A stretch of 64,000 bases of DNA from Cymbomonas tetramitiformis (GCA_001247695.2 LGRX02034683.1:49889-113888); one strand, 5' to 3'. Counted from the first letter of the stretch, positions 1 through 11,475 are shown. A program made the numbers and translations. The notes: generated from the letters alone by a model not told the origin.

Positions 1-371
1 TCGGACGGAATCAGCTTCCAGTCCTGATTGTCTACCAGGGGTTCCCCAGGTCGCATCCTTGGTGTGGGCTGCTGCTGCACCGCTGCGGGCTGCTGCTTCC
101 CTGCTGGCCGCTGCTCATTCTGGGCTCGTGTCTGGACTCCCGCCATTGCCGGTAGCGCTGCCATCCTTTCCACTGTGACCATAGCGTCCAGCCATAAGTC
201 CGGCGTTTCTGCCCACCAGAGGCCGTTCAGCTGAGTTAGCTTACCGGTTACTTTGGGCTCACTGACCGGCGGGTACTCATCTTCCTCCTCATCCGACGAG
301 CTGAGCTCCAAGTCCAGGGATGAAGTGGGATCTTCCTCCTCTACAACCTTCTTCAGGCCAGCCACCACGTT

Positions 372-1919
372 CTACTCTTCTTCTGATTTCCCTTTAGCTC
401 CAGCTGCTCTTCTACCCTCCTCTGCAGATACCGGCTGGTCAGTGCTCGGGTCCACATACCCAGCTTCCTTAAGTCCTTCTCGCGCCGTCGCCTGCACATA
501 GTCCGGTCGCCGCGAAGCAGCGTCTGGTACCACCAGTGTGCGTCCTGGCACGTGCTCCATTGCGTGCACTCCTACCTCCACCAGATCTTCATACCACCTG
601 GCCTGGCGTCGGCTGAGCTCACGTCCAGGTGCAAATAACCACTTCAGTGGAGCATGATCCCCCATCAGCCTGAACTCCGTGAAGATCAAGTAATGTCTCC
701 ACGTCTGTGTGGTGCAGTGGTGAATCGCGGCCAGCTCTCGCTCGCCCGCGTGGTAGTTCTGCTCGGCTGAAGAGAATTGCTTACTCTCGAAGGCTATGGG
801 TTGCAGGCCCTTGCCTAGCTCCTGCATCAGCACGCCAGCTAATGCCACTGCACTCGCATCAGTCTGCACAACAAAGGGGCTGGTGCCACGATGTGCTGCT
901 TCCTGATCGGGCAAGATCAAGGTCGGTGCAGTGGTGAGAGCGGTCTTGAGGCGTTCAAAGGCGTGTTCCTGCTCCGGTCCCCATTCCCATGGCACTAGGT
1001 TCTTGGTTAGCTTGGTCAAAGGGTGCGCTAAGTCAGCGAAACCCTGTATGTACCGTCGGTAAAACCCAGCCAAACCCAAGAACTGTCGCACGTGCTTCAC
1101 CGTTTCCAGTCGCGGCCAGTCCCGTATGGATGCTATCTTGTCTTGCTGTGGTCGGCAGCCAGTGCGGTCAATGACATGTCCCAGGAAACGTACCGAGCGT
1201 TTAAAGCATCGTAGCTTGGACTCCTTCAGCTTGACTTTATTCTGTCGACATACCTCCAAAACCTGCCGCAGGTGGTCCAGGTGCTCCTCGGGGTTGCGTG
1301 AGAAGATCATGATGTCATCCACAAAACCTCTGACGAACGGTAGGTGGCCCAAGTACTTCTGCATCATTCGCTGCCAGCACGAAGGACTATTGGACAGCCC
1401 CATTGGCATGACCAACCACTCATATGCTCCAAACGGCGTGGTCATGGCGGTCTTCTCCACTGCTTCTTCTTCCATAGGGACTTGCCAAAATCCCCACAAT
1501 GCATCAGCGGTAGAAAAGATGGTTGCTCCTTGCATGTCATCGATAAGAGCCTGCACGTCCGGTAAGGGGTAACGGTCTTTTACAGTGATCTCATTGATCT
1601 GTCTGTAGTCAATTACCAGCCTTAGTTCCTTCGGGTTCGAAGGCTTGGGCACCATCAACACCGGACTGCCCCATGGCGAGGAAGAAGGGCGGATGTACCC
1701 TTTTGCCAGAAGCTCGTCTAACTGTACACGCAGCTGCTTCATTTCCTCCATGGATAGTTTGTAGCATCGTTTATGCCGAGCTCCCTCCTTGTACTCAGGG
1801 TCCAATACCAGCGGCGATTTGTGCTCTCGATCCACCACGCCCTTGGGTAGTTCCATCCCTACCACGTCCTGGTACCGCTGCTTCAGCTTCACCAGCTCGT
1901 CCAGGATCCATTGTGGCAC
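372..1919 (-). pseudogene. Gypsy reverse transcriptase-RNase H
   Basis: RT runs over residues about 65-240. Motif A is FSTADALWGFW with D139, and the catalytic FVDD has D201 and D202. The thumb region ends in FLGLAGFYRRYI, typical of Ty3/Gypsy. RNase H follows with QTDASAVALAGVLMQ, then GERELAAI and GDHAPLKWLF, giving its D-E-D residues. The frame stops at a TAG (372-374) where the plus copy has GAG, so one substitution truncates it. Sequence homologous to the next pol section continues to base 1. The start at 1919 is simply the first Met; the real polyprotein begins upstream. Confidence 0.92.
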
Positions 1920-2007
1920 CTCTGCATCCTCCTCATCCGGCTTGGCCTCCTTGGTCTCACCTTTGTGCTGCTTGACCTTGCTGTCCGCGCCGCTGTTCTG
2001 CTCATCA

Positions 2008-2415
2008 CTAGGTGTCGCCGCAGTAGCTCTTCTCAGCTTCTATAGGTGCTGCCAGTACTGGCTCGCTAACTCTGCGCGATCTCCTGTGGTTCACCCCTCT
2101 GCCCCTCCGCTGCTCCTGCTGCAGACGCAGTGCCTGCCCTGTTTTCCACAAACAGTATGCCTCCTCTTCCCACTCAGGTTCCAATTCCTCCGCGTGGTGC
2201 TGTGCAGCCTGCTCCCTGCGCTCTCGTGGAAGCATCTGGAACGCCTCCCATCTGGCCCTCGTGGGGTAAGGTCCCCAGTCTCGCACAGCAGGTTGCGCTG
2301 ATGTGGGGCATGTCACCGGTCGCAGAGCACACACCTGCTCCTGTGCCCAGTCCTCCTGGTCTGTTGCATCTTGTTCAGATTCAGACGAACTGCTGTCGGA
2401 GATTAGGGTGGCCAC
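2008..2415 (-). pseudogene. Protease-RT linker fragment
   Basis: Matches residues about 155-300 of the plus-copy frame at 12799-13860 (MATLISDSSSSESEQDATDQ onwards), an acidic then Arg-rich linker with no known domain. Near 2035 it lacks about 45 bases present at 13660-13705 of the plus copy. That shifts the frame and produces the stop at 2008. Confidence 0.75.
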
Positions 2416-3905
2416 GCTTGCTTCTGTACTGTCGCTGTTGCAGCCTTCCTCGTCAGAGGTAACTTCCCCCCCCTTTGCCTAGCGTTGTCACCCTCTGCCT
2501 CCGATGATGATGATGAAGATGACTCTGATAAGGCCGCAGAGGCCTCTAAGGGAGAGTTGGGGTCGTCGGTGGCCTCCATTTTAAATGTGCCATCCGGAGC
2601 CAGGTACATCAGGTACGCTTCTTCGCCGCTATTCTTCAAAGCCCGCAGGTCCTTCCTGGCCTGCTTAGTACTGATAAGCTGTGCCTCTACCAGTCCCATG
2701 GCCTGCCCAGACCCTGTAGATGATGACCCAGGGTTGCAACCCGCGATGACTACTTTCTGCGACCCATGTCCGAACTTCACGCTGCCATACTGGGTGTAGT
2801 CAAATGTGACCTTCTTCTGTGCTCGTAGCCAGTTTCCGCCCAGCACTATGTCCACTCCGAGTGCTAGTGGCATGACACGCAGTGTAACCTGTTTGGCATA
2901 ACTGCCCTTGCGTGTCTCGGCTGTGAGCTTCGGACGGACACAAGAGTTGGCGTCGTACACAGTGCCATCTGCCACCTGCACCTTCATCGGCGTCTCGTGT
3001 TTCTTGGGCTGGAGTTTAAACTTCTTGGCGGCCTCCACAGAAGTGAAGCTAGAAGAAGCTCCAGAGTCCACCAAGACTTTTACTCGTACTCTGCCTACCC
3101 AAGCCCAGAAAATCAGCAGAGTGGGCCCCTTCGCGTCCATAGCGGCTAGCACATCTCCGTCCAGCCACTCCCCCCAGCGTCCAGATCCCGCGTCCACCCC
3201 TATCTCTGGTCCGATGCTGGCCAGTTTGTGCAGTCCCGGCTCCTTCTCAGGCGGATTCAGCTCCTCATCTGAGTTGTCCTCTGGCAGATGGTACGTACCG
3301 GCCTCTGCTATCTTAGCCTGCCAGCGAGCTTGCCTGGTGATCAGATCTTCCGGTTCTAAATCACCGGGCCACGGCGCAGGTCGAGCTGCCTCAGCTTCCT
3401 GGTGCGCTCGGGTGATCTTCCTCAGCTGGTCAACACGCTCCCGAATTTGCGCCAATGCACTTCTGACTCTGTGCCCGTGCACTTCCACTTCTTTCCGCCT
3501 GCACGTCAGTGTCTTGGCTGCCTCCCACGCTGCTGGTCTGTCACGTTGCACTCGCTGTTGTGCTCGCGACAGTGGCGGCGGTTTGGCGCGGTCTAGCCGT
3601 CGTCTCAGCGCGCGTCCGAAGAGTTGCCGGGGCGTCGCCTCCTCTCTGAACCTTACCCGTCTAGCACCTGATGGCTGCAACGCACGTTGATACACACCTT
3701 TGATACAAGGGTGTCCCTGGCTCCCTCGCCCAAACAGGGGGAATCTGATCTGTACCTCTGTAGGGGTGGATGCTTGTGCTGGTGGTACTTCTGGTTCAGC
3801 CTCGCTCGGAGCCACCACTGTGACCGGGTGGGATCTCTTCAGCCACCTCACCGCTCGCTTCATCTTCTCAGTCGCCTTCTGAGCCGGTCCCGGACCATAC
3901 CTCAT
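2403..3905 (-). pseudogene. Retroviral-type aspartic protease region
   Basis: Residues about 274-290 read VKVLVDSGASSSFTSV, the D-S/T-G-A-S active-site signature with D280 as the catalytic Asp. Downstream is ALGVDIVLGGNWL, the second conserved block of Gypsy proteases (I-L-G-x-x-W). It would cleave the polyprotein during particle maturation. An acidic, Ser-rich linker follows. The frame breaks at a run of eight C (plus-strand 2468-2475), where the intact copy has nine G at 13217-13225. That one-base difference explains the stop. Confidence 0.85.
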
Positions 3906-4045
3906 CCGGTGATCTTCCCTGAAATGGGTGTTCCACCGGTAGGGCTGGCTGTGTCGCCCCCTCGCAGACCCCTCCTCCAGAGGCCTGGTCCCGCTCCTGT
4001 CGGCCTCAGCAAGGGGCGGAGTGCTCCCCCTGCTGGCTCCGGGAC

Positions 4046-4900
4046 CTATGCCTTGCGACCGGGAGAGGAACTGGCCCCCGTGGCCTCTCCCTCGCCAAAA
4101 TCTGAACCCCTCTCCTGCGCGATGACTGCGAACGTCTCCTCCATGAGTTCCAGGCTTGCGCCAGAGTTCTCCAGGGTCTCGAACGCCTCATCCCAGATGC
4201 ACTTCACCCATGCGGCCTTCTTGTGCTGGTCATTCTGATGTGGGCAGTCCCTCGCCAAGTGCTCCTTAGATTTGCACTTCCTACAGCCAGTGTACGTAGA
4301 CGATCCAGGCAGCTGCCTGCCCTCCACCTCTGCTGGCGCTGTCGGTAGAGCGTAACACTGCTCCACGTGCTCATCGAGGCACTCAACCAGCGCAGCCACT
4401 GGAAAGGGGGACTGGTCCCTGGCTGCCTTCAGTCCCACCGGGTCCCGACGCTCCTCCAGTGTCGCCTGCTCCACGTATGTGCGAAGCAGTTCCGCCTCCC
4501 ACCCAGCTGGTCCTGTTGCCTGATGGAAGTCCACCTTGCCCAACAGCTCCTTATGAACTCTCGCATGCAACTCAGGTGTCAGTCCACTGAGGAAGATGCC
4601 GGGTAGTGAGGCTCTGCTGACTGGACCGGTGACTCCGTGTTTATGCAGGGACTCCATCAGCTCAAACGCTTCCATTAGAGAATGGTGGAATGTCCGCGCG
4701 TTTCTTCCTGCGTTCCTGCCAGAGGCTTGCCGAGACCGTGACAACATGCTGGGCAGAATGCTAAGGTGAGCGTCGCTGATGCAAGATCGAGCGAGGGTAC
4801 CGATCAGATCGTCCAGCGTATTCATCTGACCGGTCAGAACCTTCTGGTTTAGCAACCCTTGGACTGATCCTTCCACTCTATCTCTGATGATCAAACGCAA
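4046..4900 (-). pseudogene. Gag nucleocapsid-type fragment with CCHC zinc knuckle
   Basis: A capsid-like helical region is followed by CRKCKSKEHLARDC, a perfect C-x2-C-x4-H-x4-C zinc knuckle (about residues 205-218). Knuckles of this type in Gag bind the element's RNA during packaging. The frame is in phase with 5533-4946 and separated from it only by a stop. After the knuckle it changes frame near 4060 into the protease-bearing frame. This is the most diagnostic part of the gag region, and the plus copy has deleted it. Confidence 0.75.
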
Positions 4901-4945
4901 TTCTTCAGAGACAGTGGTGACCGTGGCTTCACTTCCCTCGTCGTC

Positions 4946-5533
4946 CTAGCTCATCTTCTTCGTGGCCAGCGCCCTCTTCACCTGCGGCTCCTTGAAGTAA
5001 TCTTGCAGCTCCCTCATCAAAAGCTTTAACGGCTGCAGCAGATGACCAGATGACTTCTCACCCGTTGTCTGGTCTAGAGGACATGTGTACGTAGTGATGC
5101 GCTCCCTTAGCTTCCGTAAAGTACTCAGGAGTCTGTCCTTTGCCTCCAGCTTCTTCAGTCGTGTCTGCTCCAATCGTGCTGGATCGGTCTCTGACCGTAG
5201 TGGGGGTCCACGTTCCTGCTCGGACGCGTCTCTGCGAGGCGAGGGTCCACGTTCCTGCTCAGGTGCGTCTCTGCGGGACGGAGGGTCTGGATCTGGCGGG
5301 GGCTGCCGATCGCTGGTATTCCGCGGCTGAGATTGTGGCGTTGTCACCTCGGGCGTGGGAATAATGGGCAGCTGAGCTAAGGCTCCTGTCCAGGGGGGCT
5401 TGGTGCACTCCTGACAAAGAGGCACCTGCGCACACAGGTCCGGTTGGAACCCAGCATCACATCCCAGATTAATCCAGGGGTGACCCGGACCTGGCCCTCG
5501 GGCGATCGCAGTAAGCGACCACACCGGACACAC
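4946..5533 (-). pseudogene. Gag-like section with second half of Cys cluster and Arg/Glu-rich repeats
   Basis: Contains PDLCAQVPLCQECTKPP, completing the Cys cluster begun in the previous frame. Two imperfect repeats of RRDASEQERGP follow, then a basic helical stretch. It ends at an in-frame TAG (4946-4948). The following frame 4900-4046 is in the same phase and sequence continues across the stop, so this is a nonsense mutation rather than a gene end. Confidence 0.5.
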
Positions 5534-6263
5534 CCTGCGCCCTCGGGTACCGTGTGACCTGTGTCGTTTATGAGCTGCATCACTGGGCTGGGCAGGGTCT
5601 CGCGAACTCTATGGTTCTTTGCGTGCCCATAACTCACAGCTAAGTTGATATACTTCGCTGCAATGGCGGTAGCTTCCTCCACCCCCGAGTTGTGCACCCT
5701 CACGTGGTCCCGGATACCTTGTTCCACAGTGATAGGAACTGAGGGGTATCTCCACTCCTCCAAGGCTGCTGTCTCCGAGCCCGAAGGTTGTGCTGAGGAT
5801 ACTGAACTCGACACTCCCCCTCCTGTCCCCGAGGTCTGCGCTGTGCTGGCTCCAGAGTGGTTATGCACCGCCAACTGCCATGCCTCATCCTCACTCAGCG
5901 TTGGATGTAAGGCTTTGGTGTGTTCGTACCACACCAAGTCTGTGTCCTTCGGTGTGGGGGAACGCACTGGCAACGGGTGAGGGGTACTCCTCTCCTGCAG
6001 CACTGTCCTCTGGGCAGCCATCATAGCTTCCCACCCCTCTTGCTCCCAGTGCACGTCTTCTCCTGCAGCCTTCGCACTGGCTATAGCCCGCTGTCTCTCC
6101 GCAGGCAGACACTCGAAGGCCTGGTCTCTAAGAGCCTTGTCCTTCAGCAGGGTTTTTACCGCCATCTCTGGCGTCAGGGAGTGGTTCTCCTCAGCCGCTA
6201 CAACAGCCCTAGCCTTTCCCTTCTCCTCAGCTGTGAACTTGCTTCGCTTCTTGGGCTTCTTGG

Positions 6264-6294
<31 letters not shown>

Positions 6295-6543
6295 GAATCT
6301 TCGCCGCCCTGCTCCGCTCTCCACTGTCGTCACTGCTGCTGCTGCGGTATCTGCGCTCTCGCTCTGGTGATGCTGATTTTTCACTGAGCGACGATTCGCT
6401 ACCGCTGCTGCTGCTGGGGTCATCCTCAGGGAATCCTCGCTGAGCTGGCTGGCTGTTGCTGGGTGCTGCCACCAATGATGCTGACTGATCTGACGGAACC
6501 ACAGGGAGCTCAGCAAACCTGTTGCTCTGAGCTGGGTACTCAT
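5377..6543 (-). pseudogene. Gag-like middle section with Lys tract and start of a Cys cluster
   Basis: The frame carries a basic tract (about ten Lys then SKKPKKRSKF) followed by a predominantly helical, charged region. Near its end it has CVRCG. A little downstream in the next frame are CDAG and PLCQECTKPP. Read with a frame correction near 5500 these would form one CxxC...C...CxxC cluster, which suggests a zinc-binding module. The end of this frame (from about residue 340) looks out of frame. I do not recognise the family. Confidence 0.5.
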
Positions 6544-8509
6544 CTCGTCGGTTCAGAGGTCGTGCTCGTCCGAAGTTAATTCCCGCGAAGAACTTAACGG
6601 GAATTCCTCCTTCGTGTCTGAGAGCTCCATGTCTCAACATGCGAGCGTACTCCCTCGAGCTCACTTGGTCCTTCAAGTCCTGCAGATTCGTCACAGTGGC
6701 TGCGTACAACTGCAAACGGCCAGGCTGGGTACGTGGTTCATTATTAAACCAACGTACGAGGGTTTCTCTCTCCTTCCTGGTAGCTGCCACCAACTGCAGC
6801 CTAACTGGGGTACTCTGCTGAGATCCAGCGCTCTCCCCACTATGGTCGCTCCAGAAGGAATTGTCATCCTCAGTCCACTTCAGCACCCTCACCTTCTGAT
6901 CTGGCCCTTTCCTGCTATGAACTCTACCGAGAACATCCTGCTCAGACAATCTTCCTGGGCCTTTATGCTGGTGTCTGGTCGAAGATCGGGATGGCGTACT
7001 GGCTGCAGGTGCTGAGGTTGAGCCGCTGACGGGTGCAACTGGGTCCGGGTTGTGAACTGGCAAGTCCGCAGGCTGTAACCCGTGTGTCTCTCTCAGCTGT
7101 CTGACCGAACGTACTCCTGCTTGCAGTTGCGACCCATGAGCCTCCAACGCAGTCACTAAGCCTGGACTGACTAGGTCACCTGACGCTGGCATCGGTGCTG
7201 GAGGGTTACCGGGTGCTGGCAGCTGGGGAAATACATCAGCGTAGCTGAGCTGGGCAGCGCTCGTGTGAACCGCTGGAACGACACCCACATGGACTGCCGG
7301 GGCAGCGCTTGCCAAGGTTGCTGGGGCAGCGCCTGCGTGAGCGGCTGGGGCGACGCTCGCGTGAGCCGCTGGGGCAGCGCCTGCGTGGGCCGCTGGGACC
7401 GCGCCTGCGTGCGCAGTCGGGGTAGCGCCTGCGTGGGCTGCTGGGGCAGCGCCTGCGTGAGCGGCTGGGGCGACGCTTGCGTGAGCCGCTGGGGCAGCGC
7501 CTGCGTGGGTCGCTGGGACCGCGCCTGCGTGCGCAGTCGGGGTAGCGCCTGAGTGGGCTGCTGGGACCGCGCCTGCGTGCGCAGTCGGGGTAGCGCCTAC
7601 GTGAGCGGCTGGGGTGACGCTTGCGTGAGCCGCTGGGGCAGCGCCTGCGTGGGCCGCTGGGACAGCGCTTGCTTGGGCGGCTGAGGCAGAACCTGCATGG
7701 CCCGCTGAAGCAACGTTTACTGCTGGCTGTACTAGTGGCACATTCGCGGCAGCTGGAGAGCTAGCTGCTCGTGACGCTCGCTCAGTCGTTGCCTGTGCCA
7801 GTTGCCTGTGCATCCCGACGCTTGCCGCCCGTTCTTCAGTCGTCGGCCCCCTTGGCGTTGCTATCGCTACGCTGGCCCCTGTCGCTGGTGTCGCAGAATT
7901 TTGGCCAGGGCCTCCGGCGGCCCCTGTTGCCATGGGGACCCGATCCCCCGTCGTCGGGCAAGACACCGCTGCGCTGGCCCCTGTCGCTGTCGTTGCAGAA
8001 AATTGGCCAGGGCCTCCGGCGGCCCCTGTTGCCATGGGGACCCGATCCCCCATCGTCGGGCAAGACACCGCTGCGCTGGCCTCTGTTGCTGTCGTCGCAG
8101 AAAATTGGCCAGGGCCTCCGGCGGCCCCTGTTGCCATGGGGACCCGATTCCCCATCGTCGGGCAAGACACCGCTGCGCTGGCCTCTGTTGCTGATGTCGC
8201 AGAAAATTGGCCAGGGCCTCCGGCGGCCCCTGTTGCCATGGGGACCCGATCCCCCATCGTCGGGCAAGACACCGCATCGCTGGCCTCTGTTACTGACGTC
8301 GCAGAAAATTGGTCAGGGCCTCCGGCGGCCCCTGTTGCCATGGGGACCCAATCCCCCATCTTTGGGCAAGAAGTGGTAGGCGCAGGTCCCGAAGTCAATA
8401 ACGCAGACAAAATCGCTGGGTCAGGAGCACCGCTCTGCGTAACGTCAGTAAAGGACACTGCAGGAGATACTGTGCAGGAACCAGCGCTGAGCTGTGAAGC
8501 CAGCGGCAA
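6227..8509 (-). pseudogene. Gag-like repeat region (34-aa repeats and AHAG repeats)
   Basis: A 760-residue frame in two repeat blocks. Residues about 45-215 hold five copies of a 34-residue unit containing CPTMGDRVPMATGAAGGPGQ; this is the 102-bp tandem repeat at 7880-8365. Residues about 270-420 hold many copies of an 8-10 residue unit of the type AAPAAHAGA/SVAPAAHASV. A charged, Ser-rich tail follows with a GAA-repeat-derived Glu run. No capsid fold is recognisable. It overlaps the next frame, and the true path probably changes frame between 6543 and 6290. Comparable low-complexity Gag extensions occur in large Gypsy elements; function unknown. Confidence 0.6.
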
Positions 8510-8514
8510 GGGTC

Positions 8515-9213
8515 CTACTGGCGTTGGTTCTCCTCCCCCCCCTCAGGGCTGGTAGATCCTGCAGGGTTGACAGGGCCCGGGTGCAAGGGTGCCTGTCCAG
8601 GAGCAGCAAGGAAAGCAGGTGCAGAGGAAGGCTGCACCGGTTCAGGTGTGAAGGCACCGAAGGGAACCGGTGACACGGGTCTCACTGCAACGGGAGCAAC
8701 CGGCACCTGCGTTTGCCATAGCGATCTCGGCTGCAGTTGGTGCTGGTGCGGTTGCTGTTGTTGCCAAAGCAATTGTCGTTGCAGTTCCAGTTGTTGCCGG
8801 TGGTGCACGAACTGCTGAAACTCCAGCTGCTGCGACGTTTGCGGCTGCAATTGCGACTGGCCCACAAATTGCTGTTGTGGAAAAATCTGCTGTTGCGGCG
8901 TCTGCGGGTGCAATTGCGGCTGGCTCACAAATTGCTGTTGTTGAAAATTCTGCTGCTGCGGTGTCATCATTAACCCGGCGTCGAAAGCAGCACCCGGAGG
9001 GTACGCAGCGAACTGCGCAGAATTGTCGTACGGAAACTGCTGAAACCCAGCTGATTGCGGTACGAGCGACGGCGGAACCCCGAAATGGGCGCCCAAATTT
9101 GACATTGCTGCTACAAACGGCGTTCCTGGTTGCGGAGAAGCACCCGTACTGGCGACGGGCAGATACGCCCCAGAGCTACTTAAATTGTCGTTGTTCATTC
9201 TGTTGTGTCGCAC
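8515..9213 (-). pseudogene. Gag-like N-terminal fragment, Gln/Pro-rich
   Basis: A 232-residue frame dominated by glutamine, proline and alanine, with runs such as QQQNFQQQQF and FPQQQFVGQSQLQPQ, so probably disordered. It ends at a run of eight G on the sense strand near 8535. Dropping one base there joins it smoothly to the next frame (8509-6227), so the stop is best read as a homopolymer frameshift. By position, first coding block after the primer-binding site, it is the N-terminus of the Gag-like polyprotein. I recognise no domain in it. Confidence 0.55.
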
Positions 9214-9829
9214 TAGCTGACGTGTTTCGGCGACAAATTTCGGTCAGAATACGAGCGATTATTGTTGAGACAGCTGGCAATTTAAAATCGTGCGGAAAGG
9301 TCGTCCGGAAAAGAAGATTTCCCGCGCAACGAAACGCTGCTGCCGTTGATTTCTCCTCTAGCTCTGCGCACGGATACGGCAGCAAGCTAGAGTCGCGGAC
9401 AAACGTCGATTCACACACGAATTTTGCTGCAGAAAGACAATTCGTGCGGAAAGATCACGTACGAAGCAGAAAAGCGCCAAAATACGGTGCGGGTCTCGTC
9501 GTCCAATTGCTGTTGTACGGCCGTGTCGGTACGGATTGTCACGGGTGTCTGCCGCTTTGAAGATTTGTTGAATTCAGGTCAAAATTCCAATCGCGCGAAG
9601 AATCCTGCGGAAAGGTCGCTCAGAGAAGGAAAGTTGGCCCAGCGGCAAGCTGTGCAGTCGTAATTATGCGGCACAGGTCGATACGTTATGCAGATATAGT
9701 GTGTTCTCAGAAGAACAGGTCGTGCTTTGGTTGAGGCACGATTCCTTCGCCCAAGGGCGGAAAATTCAGGCTAAAATTGTGTTTGTACAACGCGCTGTGG
9801 AACGCATATACTAACGGAAGTCGTGAACC
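9214..9829 (-). other. Gypsy leader between primer-binding site and first gag ORF
   Basis: About 600 bases with no convincing long reading frame on the sense (minus) strand. It is probably the untranslated leader plus the start of gag. Nothing else is recognisable here. The plus copy keeps only a short diverged leader (12667-12830) before its large deletion. Confidence 0.5.
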
Positions 9830-9847
9830 ACGACCACGCTGATACCA
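9830..9847 (-). other. Primer-binding site (initiator tRNA-Met type)
   Basis: Two bases inside the LTR the minus strand reads TGGTATCAGCGTGGTCG. TGGTATCAG is the usual complement to the 3' end of initiator methionine tRNA used by many LTR elements to prime minus-strand DNA. The plus-strand copy has the same site at 12654 with a 2-bp insertion (TGGTATATCAGCG). Confidence 0.75.
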
Positions 9848-9849
9848 GT

Positions 9850-10516
9850 TGTTCGGTTGTGAGGACTGAACCAGTCTCACAAGGGTGCAAGTAACACTTA
9901 CATGGAATATGGTACTGGGACCATAGGTTGATATCGGAATACTTTGTATACTGTCGGATATTTCTTAATACTTAGGTGAACTTTCACTGTTTGAAGTTAC
10001 AAGACACCAGAGGTCAGTGCCAATGTGTAACTAATTCAAAAACTGACATGAGAGCTTGTTCAGCTCTTTAAGTAGTAACATGTCGACTCGAATTCCCTCA
10101 GATCTCATCCGAATTCGACAGTCACAGTGCTCAGTCACTTCATGTTTACATATCCTATGACAGGTCTTGTCATTTGGCCCTTGGGCTGCAGCTGCCAGTC
10201 ATACAATGATCTATGCTCTGAATTACTGAATAGTCATAGATCTGATGATGTGGCAAGAACTGGGACTCTCCTGGTTTCCCTCCAGTTCTGTGTGGCTGTT
10301 TGAATATGAAATGGTTCCCACCATTTCTGGAATGGTTTCCCACCAATTCTCTCAACCTTCATAACTCACTTTCGGGTCAGGCATTTCTGTCAGTCATTTC
10401 TGTCAGACACTCTCGTCATCTGGTCATATAAATGCCTGTCATTGGTGACTGTCATAGTACCCGTCACTCGCCATTCTGACACGTCGTCATTCTGTCTCGT
10501 GACTTACCCTAGCACA
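9850..10516 (-). repeat. 5' LTR of the minus-strand Gypsy copy
   Basis: On the minus strand it begins TGTGCTAGGGTAAGTCAC at 10516 and ends ...CCGAACA at 9850, giving TG...CA termini. Its outer part is closely similar to the LTRs at 12045 and 23088. The inner part has diverged, so at about 667 bp it is longer than the 607-bp LTR of the plus copy. The matching 3' LTR is outside the window. Confidence 0.85.
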
Positions 10517-11475
10517 CTCTTGGCGAGGCATGCGCACCGGGGCACACCGACCTGGAAGTCAGTGGTGCTGCTGAGGCAACCGACAGCACATCTCCGTTAA
10601 CTTTTACGGCCTTGACATGCTACGAGACAAATTTGGGCACTGCGGCACCGGCTGCTATTCCACCGCGCCGGCACGGCCGGCACCGTGCTCGGCAGGGGCT
10701 TCATAATGCGGACATTGGGCTTCATGTCCCGGTACACCCGCCCCCTCCACCGCTGCTCTGGGATGCTCCACCGTCACCGGATTATTCACCGGGACCTACT
10801 ACTAACAGACGAGGAGGAGGGGGACGGTCCCTCACACGGCGATCGCGACTTTTCAGATTTCTTCTGTGACTCCACGAATGATTCAATCACGGCATCGGCA
10901 ACTTCAATTTACGGCACTATGACTGTGCTGCGGGCTGGCACAGCAGTGCAACCGCCAACTAGTGGCTAGAAAGTACATCATACCGCTCCTGCACAGTGGA
11001 TTTGACCGTAGCTGTATGTGCAGAGGGGTCCGATGACGGACCGGTTTCAGATTTTCAACTCTTGACTGGGAACAGCCCTGCCAGAAAGGACAGGCCTTCC
11101 CCTAGAGCTCAGTTTCCACCGCTCTAGATGGTGTTTGTTCAGGGGTTACAACTTCGGCTGGCCGGTCACCACACTAGGTGGTGTGCTGGAATAGTCACAC
11201 CGCCTGAATATGTGACTCTTCCCGTAGTAGTATTTGTGATTGTCACCCGAACCAGAACCCTAACTGTTTATTATGCCCATATAACGGGTTAACTTATCAA
11301 CTTTAATAGATTCTGAGAAAACTATCACTGAGTGAATATGTCCCGGGTCTTAGTAGGGGTATATCCAACACGGTGTGCTGCGTTTTCGCGGCACGACAGA
11401 GTATGGGACAGATGGGTCAGAGAGCGCCGGGGCCCCCGTTTGTATGCAGCATCGCGCAGAGTATGGTACCTAGTT
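10517..11475. other. Spacer between the head-to-head Gypsy LTRs
   Basis: Unique-looking sequence that holds the weak kinase-like ORF at 10685-10969. From 10970 to 11475 I see no gene, RNA or repeat. The base just outside each LTR does not show an obvious shared target duplication. Confidence 0.4.
10685..10969 (+). pseudogene. Possible protein-kinase-like fragment
   Basis: A 94-residue frame containing LHRHRIIHRDLLLTDEEEGD. IIHRDL matches the HRD catalytic-loop motif of eukaryotic protein kinases (subdomain VIb). The expected DFG motif and activation segment are not visible; the nearest candidate is DFSDFF. No other kinase subdomain precedes it. It could be a decayed exon or retrocopied piece, or chance similarity in a short frame. 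Confidence 0.22.

Larger units (their letters stand above)
1..10516 (-). mobile_element. Ty3/Gypsy LTR retrotransposon, minus-strand copy, cut by window edge
   Basis: Read right to left this is LTR (9850-10516), primer-binding site (about 9830-9847), a long gag-like region, a zinc knuckle, aspartic protease, RT and RNase H. The integrase half would lie left of base 1. The same family lies on the plus strand at 12045-23429, and direct comparison shows where each copy is broken. This copy has at least six lesions: homopolymer frameshifts near 8535 and 2470, a frame change near 6300, an in-frame stop at 4946, a frame change near 4060, a deletion of about 45 bp near 2035 and a stop at 372. It cannot make a full polyprotein but keeps the gag that the other copy has lost. 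Confidence 0.9.

Noticed and set aside
253..501. Plus-strand frames across the left Gypsy copy, such as 253-501, 1126-1572 and 2908-3690
   Set aside because: Antisense shadows of the RT, protease and gag reading frames. No motif in them.
7771..8379. Plus-strand repetitive frames of about 200 residues over the 102-bp repeats
   Set aside because: Shadow of the 34-residue Gag repeats; any frame stays open across a 102-bp period.
10612..10869. An 85-residue frame overlapping the kinase-like one
   Set aside because: Pro/His-rich, no motif; the alternative frame has at least the HRDL match.
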